Positions 14,399-22,079 of a stretch of DNA of 64,000 nucleotides are shown here, one piece after another (the stretch's first letter is position 1; each line of letters starts with the position of its first letter). The stretch covers positions 310,001 through 374,000 of the forward strand of contig NZ_JAKZHV010000003.1 of NCBI RefSeq assembly GCF_022568835.1, in the 5' to 3' direction. A program made the position numbers and the translations under genes. The notes beneath the pieces are model-generated. The model was given only the letters and a program-made list of their open reading frames with translations, made no database searches and was not told the origin of the DNA. The DNA comes from Arsenicicoccus piscis. GTDB taxonomy: Bacteria; Actinomycetota; Actinomycetes; Actinomycetales; Dermatophilaceae.

Positions 14399-17155
14399 AT
14401 GGCACCCTCGGCCACCAGTGGTCGCAAGCTCGTCATCGTGGAGTCCCCCGGCAAGGTGAAGAGCATCGCCGGGTATCTCGGCGCCGGCTACGACGTCGAG
14501 GCGTCCATCGGGCACATCCGCGACCTGCCGAATCCGAGCGAGCTCCCGGCCGACATGAAGAAGGGCCCCTACGGCAAGTTCGCCGTCGACGTCGACAACG
14601 GCTTCGACGCCTACTACGTCGTGGACGCGGACAAGCGCAAGAAGGTCGCCGAGCTCAAGCGCCTGCTCAAGGACGCCGACGAGCTGCTGCTCGCCACCGA
14701 TGAGGACCGCGAGGGCGAAGCCATCGCGTGGCACCTGCTCGAGGTGCTCAAGCCCAAGGTGCCGGTCAAGCGGATGGTCTTCCACGAGATCACCAAGGAG
14801 GCGATCCAGCGCGCGGTCAACGAGACTCGCGACCTCGACAAGGACCTCGTCGACGCGCAGGAGACCCGCCGCATCCTCGACCGGCTCTATGGCTACGAGG
14901 TCTCGCCGGTCCTGTGGCGCAAGGTGCGCCAGGGCCTGTCGGCCGGGCGCGTGCAGTCGGTCGCGACCCGCATGGTCGTCGAGCGGGAGCGCGAGCGGAT
15001 GGCGTTCGTCAAGGCCGGCTACTGGGACGTCACTGGCAACTTCCAGCCGCAAGCCGTTGCGGGACAAGCCTTCTCGGCGCGCCTCACCCAGGTGGACGGC
15101 AAGCGGGTAGCCACCGGTCGCGACTTCTCCGACCGCGGCGAGCTCGTAACCCGCAGCGCTGTCGCGCTGGACAAGTCGGTAGCCCGGGCCATTGCCTCCG
15201 CGGTCGTCGAGACCACGGCGCGCGTCGTCGACGTCCAGGAAAAGCCTTACACCAGAAGGCCTTCGGCCCCCTTCATCACCTCGACGCTGCAGCAGGAGGC
15301 CTCCCGCAAGCTGCGGATGTCCAGCCGCAACGCCATGCGGGTCGCCCAGCGGCTCTACGAGGGTGGCTACATCACCTATATGCGCACCGACTCGACGACC
15401 CTGTCCGAGCAGGCGCTGACCGCTGCGCGCAGCCAGGCCCGCGACCTCTACGGCGCGGAGTACGTCCCGGACGCCCCCCGTCGCTACGCGAGCAAGGTCA
15501 AGAACGCCCAGGAGGCGCACGAGGCCATCCGCCCGGCGGGCGACCGCTTCCGCACGCCGGCCCAGGTGGCTGGTGCCCTGCGCGGCGAGGACTTCGCGCT
15601 CTACGAGCTGATCTGGAAGCGCACCGTCGCCTCGCAGATGGCCGACGCGCGCGGCTCCACCGCGACCGTCGAGCTCGGCTCCGAGCTGGCCGACGGTCGG
15701 CAGGTGCGCTTTACCGCGAGCGGCACCGTCATCACCTTCCGCGGCTTCTTGGCCGCCTACGAGGAGGGGCGCGACGACGTCGCGGAGTCTGGCTCGGACG
15801 AGCAGGAGCGCCGGCTGCCCAAGCTGTCGGTGGGTGCCGACCTCGCCGTCCTCGACGCCGAGGCCGACGGTCACGAGACCAAGCCTCCGGCCCGCTACAC
15901 GGAGGCCACCCTGGTGAAAGCCATGGAGGAGAAGGAGATTGGTCGGCCGTCGACCTATGCGGCGACGGTGGCGACCATCCAGGACCGCGGCTACGTCCGC
16001 AACCGGGGCAACGCGCTGATCCCCACCTGGCTCGCCTTCGCCGTGACGCGCCTGCTCGAGGAGCACTTCTCCGAGCTGGTCGACTACGACTTCACCGCCG
16101 GCATGGAGCAGGACCTCGACCGCATCGCCAACGGCGACCTGCGGCGCGTGGAGTGGTTGCGCCGCTTCTACTTCGGCGACGAGACCCGCTCGGCCGAGGG
16201 CCTCAAGGAACTCGTCGACGACCTCGGCGAGATCGACGCCCGCGAGATCTCCACCATCGAGATCGGTGACGGCGTCGTCGTGCGGGTCGGACGCTACGGC
16301 CCCTACATCGAGGACACCAAGACCGCCGCCGACGACCCCGAGCAGACGCCCCGGCGCGCGACCGTCTCCGACGACATCGCGCCGGACGAGCTCACGCCCG
16401 AGATGGCCCGCGAGCTGCTCGAGGTCGCGGCCGACGACGGCAAGGTCCTGGGTCGAGACCCGTTGTCCGGCAACGAGATCGTGGCGCGAGCCGGTCGCTA
16501 TGGCCCCTACGTCACCGAGGTCCTCCCGGACGAGGAGGCGCCCGCAGCGGGGGCCAAGAAGAAGGCCAAGGTCAAGCCCCGGACCGCGAGTCTCTTCAAG
16601 GACATGGACCTCGCCTCGCTGGACCTCGAGACCGCGCTGCGGCTGCTGTCGCTGCCCCGCGTCGTCGGGGTAGACCCCGCGGACGGTGCCGAGATCACCG
16701 CCCAGAACGGCCGCTACGGGCCCTACCTCAAGAAGGGCACCGACTCCCGGTCGCTGGCCACCGAGGCGCAGCTGTTCGACCTGACCCTGGAGGAGGCGCT
16801 GGCGATCTACGCCCAGCCCAAGACCCGGGGCCGGGCCGCGGCCAAGCCGCCGCTCAAGGAGCTCGGGGCCGACCCGGTGTCCGGCAAGGCGGTCACGGTC
16901 AAGGATGGTCGCTTCGGTCCGTATGTCACCGACGGCGAGACCAACGCGACCCTGCGCAAGGACGACGACCCCGAATCCATCACTGCTGAGCGGGGATTCG
17001 AGTTGCTGGCCGAGAAGCGTGCCAAGGGCCCGACGACTCGCAAGCGCGCTGCCAAGAAGGCTCCGGCCAAGAAGACGGCTGCCAAGAAGACCACCGCCAA
17101 GAAGGCGACGGCCAAGAAGGCGACGGCCAAGCGCACGACCGCGACGGCCGAGTGA
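14399..17155 (+). CDS. topA: DNA topoisomerase I
   Basis: Type IA topoisomerase that relaxes negative supercoils; 918 residues, normal for actinobacteria. The Toprim domain opens with LVIVESPGKVKSIAGYLG and contains the acidic DEDREGEA. The catalytic tyrosine is Tyr327 in GGYITYMRTDS. Downstream are repeated actinobacterial C-terminal domains, each with a GRYGPY or GRFGPY core, and then a Lys-Ala-rich tail. The ATG at 14399 has AAGGAG upstream. A TACGGT -10-like box at 14322 suggests a ~70-base leader. Confidence 0.97.
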   Translation: MAPSATSGRKLVIVESPGKVKSIAGYLGAGYDVEASIGHIRDLPNPSELPADMKKGPYGKFAVDVDNGFDAYYVVDADKRKKVAELKRLLKDADELLLATDEDREGEAIAWHLLEVLKPKVPVKRMVFHEITKEAIQRAVNETRDLDKDLVDAQETRRILDRLYGYEVSPVLWRKVRQGLSAGRVQSVATRMVVERERERMAFVKAGYWDVTGNFQPQAVAGQAFSARLTQVDGKRVATGRDFSDRGELVTRSAVALDKSVARAIASAVVETTARVVDVQEKPYTRRPSAPFITSTLQQEASRKLRMSSRNAMRVAQRLYEGGYITYMRTDSTTLSEQALTAARSQARDLYGAEYVPDAPRRYASKVKNAQEAHEAIRPAGDRFRTPAQVAGALRGEDFALYELIWKRTVASQMADARGSTATVELGSELADGRQVRFTASGTVITFRGFLAAYEEGRDDVAESGSDEQERRLPKLSVGADLAVLDAEADGHETKPPARYTEATLVKAMEEKEIGRPSTYAATVATIQDRGYVRNRGNALIPTWLAFAVTRLLEEHFSELVDYDFTAGMEQDLDRIANGDLRRVEWLRRFYFGDETRSAEGLKELVDDLGEIDAREISTIEIGDGVVVRVGRYGPYIEDTKTAADDPEQTPRRATVSDDIAPDELTPEMARELLEVAADDGKVLGRDPLSGNEIVARAGRYGPYVTEVLPDEEAPAAGAKKKAKVKPRTASLFKDMDLASLDLETALRLLSLPRVVGVDPADGAEITAQNGRYGPYLKKGTDSRSLATEAQLFDLTLEEALAIYAQPKTRGRAAAKPPLKELGADPVSGKAVTVKDGRFGPYVTDGETNATLRKDDDPESITAERGFELLAEKRAKGPTTRKRAAKKAPAKKTAAKKTTAKKATAKKATAKRTTATAE

Positions 17156-18594
17156 TGCTGGGCTCGGCCACGCAGGCGCACCTGGATCGCAGGTTGCGGG
17201 CCGAGCAGAGCGAGCAGCGACTGCCGTCCGTCGCAGCAGCCGTCGTGCGGGACGGCCGCCTGGCGTGGTCTGCGGCTGCGGGGACGCTCGACGGACGGGC
17301 CGACGGGCCGGCCGCGACGCCGGGCACGCAGTATCGGATCGGGTCGATCACCAAGACGTTCGTCGCCGTGCAGGTGATGCGGTTGCGGGACGCCGGTCGG
17401 CTCGACCTGGCCGACCGGCTCGCCGCCCACGTCCCTGACACCCCGGTCGGTGACGTCACGATCGGGCAGCTGCTGTCGCACACGGCGGGGCTGCAGGCCG
17501 AGACGCTCGGGCCGTGGTGGGAGCGCAGCCCAGGCCTCGACTGGGAGACCCTCGTCTCGGGTCGGCTCCGCACCGTGGGTCGGCCTGGTGGCTCGCACCA
17601 CTACTCCAACCTCGGCTATGCCTTCCTCGGGCGGGTGGTCGAGTCGTGCTGTGGCACAGGGTGGTTCGCCGCCGTGAAGGGTGAGCTGCTCGATCCGCTG
17701 GGGATGACGCACACGGTCTACGAGGCGGGGGAGGGGGCAGCGCCGGGGCTCGCGGTGCACCCACAGGCGGACCTGGTCCATGTCGAGCCGACGCACGACG
17801 CCCGCGCGATGGCCCCGGCGGGGCAGCTCTGGTCGACCGTCGAGGACCTGGCCGTCTGGGCGGCCTTCCTCGGTGGGCGCACCCAGGACCTGCTCGACCC
17901 GGCGACGCTGGTGGAGATGGCCCGTCCGCTCACGCTCTGGGACGAGCCGGGCGACCCCTGGGACCTGGCGCACGGCCTCGGCCTGATGATCTGGAACGAC
18001 GGTGGTCGACGCACGGTCGGCCACGGCGGCTCGATGCCCGGCTTCCGCGCGTCGCTGCGGGTGCGACCGTCCGGTGGCGACGGCGCCGTCGTGCTGTGCA
18101 ACGCGACGTCCGGCCTGACCGGCCTCGCCGAGGACCTGCTCGACCTGCTGGCCCAGCACGAGCCTGCGGCCCAGGAGCCCTGGTCGGTAGACCCTGGCGA
18201 GCGTTCACTGCTCGACCTCACCGGCGAGTGGTACTGGGGCCCCGAGCAGCACGTGCTGTCGCTGGTCTCCACCGACGAGCTGGAGCTGCGCCCGCTGTCG
18301 ATGACGCGCGGCGCCCGCTTCCGGGCGACCGGTCCTGACCGGTTCGTCGGCGTGGACAGCGGCTTCGTGGGGGAGACCCTCGAGGTCGTGCGCGCTGCCG
18401 ACGGGTCGATCAGCCACCTGGACCTGGCGACCTACTGCTTCACCCGCACGCCGTACGCCCTCGGCGCGCCGGTGCCCGGTGGGCACGACGACAGGGCTGG
18501 CACTGAGCGGCCGGCAGCCGCGCGATCAGCACCAGGTGACGATTTGTCACTCTTGGCACGATCTGTCCGGTCTGCCCGTATGGTGGACGTCTAG
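17155..18594 (+). CDS. Serine hydrolase of the beta-lactamase/penicillin-binding class C family
   Basis: A 479-residue protein with the active-site signatures of class C serine hydrolases: SxxK as SITK near residue 64, YxN as YSN in SHHYSNLGYAFLG, and HGG in TVGHGGSMPGF. No signal peptide is visible, so it is probably cytoplasmic and may be an esterase or peptidase rather than a resistance enzyme. A ~110-residue C-terminal domain follows the catalytic part. The ATG overlaps the topA stop (TGATG). Its last codons overlap the putative control element of the next gene. Confidence 0.83.
   Translation: MLGSATQAHLDRRLRAEQSEQRLPSVAAAVVRDGRLAWSAAAGTLDGRADGPAATPGTQYRIGSITKTFVAVQVMRLRDAGRLDLADRLAAHVPDTPVGDVTIGQLLSHTAGLQAETLGPWWERSPGLDWETLVSGRLRTVGRPGGSHHYSNLGYAFLGRVVESCCGTGWFAAVKGELLDPLGMTHTVYEAGEGAAPGLAVHPQADLVHVEPTHDARAMAPAGQLWSTVEDLAVWAAFLGGRTQDLLDPATLVEMARPLTLWDEPGDPWDLAHGLGLMIWNDGGRRTVGHGGSMPGFRASLRVRPSGGDGAVVLCNATSGLTGLAEDLLDLLAQHEPAAQEPWSVDPGERSLLDLTGEWYWGPEQHVLSLVSTDELELRPLSMTRGARFRATGPDRFVGVDSGFVGETLEVVRAADGSISHLDLATYCFTRTPYALGAPVPGGHDDRAGTERPAAARSAPGDDLSLLARSVRSARMVDV
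18541..18586 (+). promoter_or_regulatory. GAT(T/C)TGTC repeat element upstream of the first anchored protein
   Basis: GATTTGTC at 18541 and GATCTGTC at 18560 are direct repeats 19 bases apart, followed by CGGTCTGCCCGTA. A closely similar stretch lies, inverted, before the paralogous gene (19764-19795). It overlaps the end of the serine hydrolase gene and lies 55-100 bases before the start at 18640. Confidence 0.4.
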
Positions 18595-18639
18595 GCAACA
18601 TCGGCGCCGGGGGCTGAGGCGCCGGAAGGAGACTCCACC

Positions 18640-19740
18640 ATGGCTGTGCACCTGCAGCACCCGCACGTCCGTCGTCGTCCTCTCGGGAGTCGCGGCACCC
18701 TGGCCGGCTCGCTCGCGAGTGGACCGTTCGCACCTCGACGGGGCGCCGCTCGACCGAGCCTGACTCGGACGGCCACGCTCGGTGGCGCCGCGCTGCTGGT
18801 GGCAGCTGGCACGGCCGTGCTCGGCGCGCCGGCGGCAGGGGCGTCCGCCCTCCCGGCCGGCGCGACCCTGTCCAGCTCAGCCCAGGTCTCCTCGGCCGCA
18901 GCCGTGTCCGTGCTGCCCGCGCCTGACACGAACCCGGGCCGCGGCCGCGACGGCGCTCCTGGCCAGATCAAGAAGGGGCAGCGCCCCACGCCGACGACGC
19001 CTGGCACCGGCTCGTCGACCGGCACGACCACCCCGACCTCGCCGGCGACACCCACGCGCCCGGACACGCCGACCACGCCCGCCGGGCCGTCCACCCCGAC
19101 GCAGACCCGCACCGCGACGGCGCCCACGAGCCCCGCCAGCCCCACGAGCAGGCCGACGAGCAGGCCCACGAGCACGGCGCCGGCGCCGACCACGACCAGT
19201 GCGAGCCGTCCGACCAGCCCGCCGCATCCGGCCACCTCCACGGCAGCCGTGCCTGCCCGCCCCGCGCCTGCGAGCACGCAGCCCGCCCAGCGGTCGGCTG
19301 CCCCCGGCACCGCGAGCCCCGGCGCCGCCACCGCTCCCGGCGCCGCCACCGCTCCCGCCGCCACCACCGCTCCAGCCACCACCGCCCCCGGCGGCACGGC
19401 CACCGCCACGACGAACCCCTCGTCCGCCGGTGCGCCCCGGTCGGGTGGCGCAACGTCCTCCCGGCCCGCCGCGAGCACAGCCGGTGCCACGGCCGCCGAC
19501 CCGGCCGGCGGCGACCCGTCGAGCGCGGTCCTCGCCCCGACGTCCCCGGCTCCCACCGCGACCGAGGCGCCGGCCGCTGTCGCCGTGGTGTCATCCGTGA
19601 AGGACGCCACCGTGGCCGCCTGGCGCGACCCCGCCGACAACCTCGGTCGCGTCGTCGGGCTCTGGGGTCTGGTGATGGCCCTCGTGGGCGGCGTGGTGCT
19701 CTACCTGCGGTTCAGCAGCGGCAAGCCACGCTCGCGCTGA
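18640..19740 (+). CDS. Low-complexity Thr/Pro-rich exported protein with C-terminal membrane anchor
   Basis: A 366-residue protein of no known family. It has a basic N-terminus and a signal-like hydrophobic segment around residues 47-68. About 220 residues are dominated by Thr, Pro, Ala and Ser, as in extended wall-spanning stalks. A C-terminal block AAWRDPADNLGRVVGLWGLV leads into a hydrophobic helix and a basic tail (SSGKPRSR). GGAAGGAG precedes the ATG. The C-terminal block is shared with the next gene, so the two are paralogues with different stalks. A wall or surface role is inferred from architecture only. Confidence 0.7.
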   Translation: MAVHLQHPHVRRRPLGSRGTLAGSLASGPFAPRRGAARPSLTRTATLGGAALLVAAGTAVLGAPAAGASALPAGATLSSSAQVSSAAAVSVLPAPDTNPGRGRDGAPGQIKKGQRPTPTTPGTGSSTGTTTPTSPATPTRPDTPTTPAGPSTPTQTRTATAPTSPASPTSRPTSRPTSTAPAPTTTSASRPTSPPHPATSTAAVPARPAPASTQPAQRSAAPGTASPGAATAPGAATAPAATTAPATTAPGGTATATTNPSSAGAPRSGGATSSRPAASTAGATAADPAGGDPSSAVLAPTSPAPTATEAPAAVAVVSSVKDATVAAWRDPADNLGRVVGLWGLVMALVGGVVLYLRFSSGKPRSR

Positions 19741-19763
19741 GGTCGGGGCGCGGATCTGGACAA

Positions 19764-19795
19764 CACCTACCCGCAAACCGGACAAATCAGGCACA
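19764..19795 (-). promoter_or_regulatory. Second copy of the GATTTGTC element
   Basis: Read on the minus strand this stretch contains GATTTGTCCGGTTTGCGGGTA, which matches the element at 18560-18580 at most positions. The plus strand also shows GGACAA twice, 22 bases apart. It lies between the two anchored-protein genes, about 95-125 bases before the second start. Confidence 0.35.
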
Positions 19796-19889
19796 CTCGT
19801 CGTGTGGTCGGTGCCCTCACACCCGCCACCGGTCCCAGCGTCGGGACGACTGATCCTGTTGCCGTTGCCCCGTGCGGAAGGCCCTACCC

Positions 19890-20834
19890 GTGCCCTCGGA
19901 CCTGCTCACCAAGCCAGCTGTCGCCTCGTCCGCGTCCCCTCGCGCACGCGCGTCCTACGCGGGTTCGCACCGCGTCAGCGCGTCGACCCACGCGTTGTCC
20001 TCGTTCGCCGCGCCCGCCTCGAGCGGTTCCCAGGTCACCGCGGTCGACGCCTCCGCGCCCGTAGCCCGTGTCGCCGGTCCGGGGCTGCGTAGCGACGAAG
20101 ACGCAGCCCGGGCGGCGTGCCCGGCCTGCAGGGCGCGCCATCGCCGTCAGCGGTGGCAGCGCGTGGCCACCCCCTTCGGCATCGTGGCCGTCGGTGCCGT
20201 CACCCTCTCGGCCCTGGCCCCCGCGGTCGTGGCGGTGAGCGAGTCGGAGGACGGGCCGCGGACCAGCACCAACGCTCGTCTCACGGCCGCCCCTGCCGTA
20301 GCCCGCACCGCTCCCGCCCTGCTCGCCGCCACGCCGGGCCGCACGGTCGTCGGCACCAGCGTGGTCCTGCCCGCGCTCGCGGCGCCGGCCCTCAAGGCTG
20401 CCGCGACCCCCGTCGCGCGCACTGCCGCGGCGGCGACGCCCCTGGCGGTCGTGGCCGTCCCGACGCGCCGCACGGTCACCCTCGCGGCCGACGGCACCCT
20501 GGCCATCGGGGCGGGCGTGGTCGCGGCCAAGGCGGCTGCTCCCGAGGTCGTTCCCAAGACTGCCGCCAAGGCGGCTCCCAAGCTCGCGGCCAAGGCACCC
20601 GCCAAGACGTCTGCCAAGTCGCCAGCCAAGGCACCCGCCACGACCCCGGCGACGTCGGTGCCCGCCACCGTCGTGGCCAAGGCCAAGAGCGCCGGTCATC
20701 AGGCCGCGCAGGTGGCCTGGGTGGACCCGGCGGACGACCCGCGCCGCCGGCTCGGCCTGCTCGGTCTGGTGGTCGCGCTCACGGCCGCGGCGGTGGGCTG
20801 GGTGTTCTACAGCGGTCGCGAGCGCCGGGTCTAG
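19890..20834 (+). CDS. Low-complexity Ala/Lys/Pro-rich membrane-anchored protein, paralogue of the upstream gene
   Basis: A 314-residue protein of no known family. The N-terminal ~75 residues end in a CPAC motif and a basic cluster, followed by a hydrophobic segment (FGIVAVGAVTLSALAPAVVA). A low-complexity region is rich in Ala, Val, Thr and then Lys-Ala-Pro repeats. The C-terminus AAQVAWVDPADDPRRRLGLL plus a hydrophobic helix and basic tail matches the end of the upstream protein. The GTG at 19890 has GGAAGG 8 bases upstream and is preferred to the GTG at 19872. Confidence 0.65.
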   Translation: MPSDLLTKPAVASSASPRARASYAGSHRVSASTHALSSFAAPASSGSQVTAVDASAPVARVAGPGLRSDEDAARAACPACRARHRRQRWQRVATPFGIVAVGAVTLSALAPAVVAVSESEDGPRTSTNARLTAAPAVARTAPALLAATPGRTVVGTSVVLPALAAPALKAAATPVARTAAAATPLAVVAVPTRRTVTLAADGTLAIGAGVVAAKAAAPEVVPKTAAKAAPKLAAKAPAKTSAKSPAKAPATTPATSVPATVVAKAKSAGHQAAQVAWVDPADDPRRRLGLLGLVVALTAAAVGWVFYSGRERRV

Positions 20835-20855
20835 GCGCTCGCGACCGGCTGAAGG

Positions 20856-22025
20856 TCAGTCGCGCTTGTCGTGGCTCGAGCTGCCTGAGGGCCCCGAGTC
20901 GGCCGCGTCGTCCGACTCGGCGTCTCGCTCGGCGGCGGCCCGCTCGCCCTCGCGCTGCAGGTCCTGGGCCTCGACGACGAGCTCGTCCATGGTCTGCTCC
21001 CGCTTCTTGATGCCCTTGTCGTCGCGGGTCGGCAGCAGGATCTGCTTCTCGGCGGGCAGGCCCGCCGCGAGCTGGCGGCTGCGCTCGATCTCGGAGTCCA
21101 GCTCGGCGCCGAAGAGCAGCACCGTGTTGGTCAGCCAGAGCCAGAGCAGGAAGATGATCACACCGGCCAGGGCGCCGTAGGTCTTGTTGTAGGACCCGAA
21201 GTTGCTGACGTAGAAGCCGAACGCCGCCGACGCGATCACCCACACCCCGAAGGCGACGGCCGCGCCGGGGCTCATCCAGGTGAACTTCGGCTGCTTGACG
21301 TTGGGCGTGGCCCAGTAGAGCAGCGCGATGACGATGATGACGATCAAGGCGATGACCGGCCACTTGGCCCAGTTCCACACCGTCACGGCCTGGTCGCCGA
21401 GACCGATCAGGTCACCGACGAACTGCGCGATCGGGCCGGAGATCACCATGGCGAGACCGGCGATCGCGACCAGGGTGAGCACGACGAACGTGACGAGCAG
21501 CTGCCACAGACGCAGCTTCCACACCGGCCGGCCCTCGGTGACGTCGTAGATCCGGTTCATCGCCCGCCCGAAGGCACCGACGTAGCCCGACGCGGACCAG
21601 AGGGCGCTCAGCAGACCGCTCACGAGGGCTACCCCGGTGGCGTTGGACTGGGTCAGCGCCTTGAGCGGACCCTCGATCGCCGTGGTGGCGCCCGGGGCGA
21701 TCTGCTGCACCTGGGCGAGCATCTTGTCGACCGTCTGAGGGTCCTGACCGAAGATCGCGAGCAGCGACACCAGGGCCAGCACGGCCGGGAAGATCGACTG
21801 GACCGAGTAGTACGTCAGGGCAGCCGCGAGGTCGGTGCACTGGTCGGCGCTGAACTCCTTCGTGGCCCGCTTGAACGCGTACTTCCAGTGGGGCGAGGGG
21901 AGGTCGGTGAGGTCGTCCGGCTTCGGCACGTCCTCCGCGTCATCACCGCTGCGCGTGCCGGGAGGACGGTTCTCGTCGGTCGTGGGGGTCTCTTGCTCTG
22001 GGGCGTCCTTCTTGCGCCGAAACAC
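20856..22025 (-). CDS. YihY/BrkB family membrane protein
   Basis: A 389-residue inner-membrane protein of the YihY/virulence factor BrkB family (once misnamed ribonuclease BN). Six hydrophobic segments span residues ~65-305. Family motifs include DLAAALTYYSVQSIFPAVLA near residue 62 and, near the end, FGSYNKTYGALAGVIIFLLW. Both termini are highly charged and cytoplasmic. Function is unknown, possibly transport. It starts with GTG behind AGGAGGAG. Confidence 0.87.
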   Translation of the reverse strand: MFRRKKDAPEQETPTTDENRPPGTRSGDDAEDVPKPDDLTDLPSPHWKYAFKRATKEFSADQCTDLAAALTYYSVQSIFPAVLALVSLLAIFGQDPQTVDKMLAQVQQIAPGATTAIEGPLKALTQSNATGVALVSGLLSALWSASGYVGAFGRAMNRIYDVTEGRPVWKLRLWQLLVTFVVLTLVAIAGLAMVISGPIAQFVGDLIGLGDQAVTVWNWAKWPVIALIVIIVIALLYWATPNVKQPKFTWMSPGAAVAFGVWVIASAAFGFYVSNFGSYNKTYGALAGVIIFLLWLWLTNTVLLFGAELDSEIERSRQLAAGLPAEKQILLPTRDDKGIKKREQTMDELVVEAQDLQREGERAAAERDAESDDAADSGPSGSSSHDKRD

Positions 22026-22079
22026 GGCGGGCTCCTCCTGGTAGATCCTGCTGTCGGACCCATCCTTACCCAGAACCGG

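Noticed and set aside
17155..18594. Beta-lactamase conferring resistance
   Set aside because: It has class C-type motifs but no signal peptide; the sequence fits broad-family serine hydrolases, so a resistance role is unsupported.
18877..19640. Opposite-strand frames over the Thr/Pro-rich protein
   Set aside because: The repetitive DNA leaves all frames open; the plus frame is chosen because it has a ribosome site, a signal segment and the C-terminal block shared with its neighbour.
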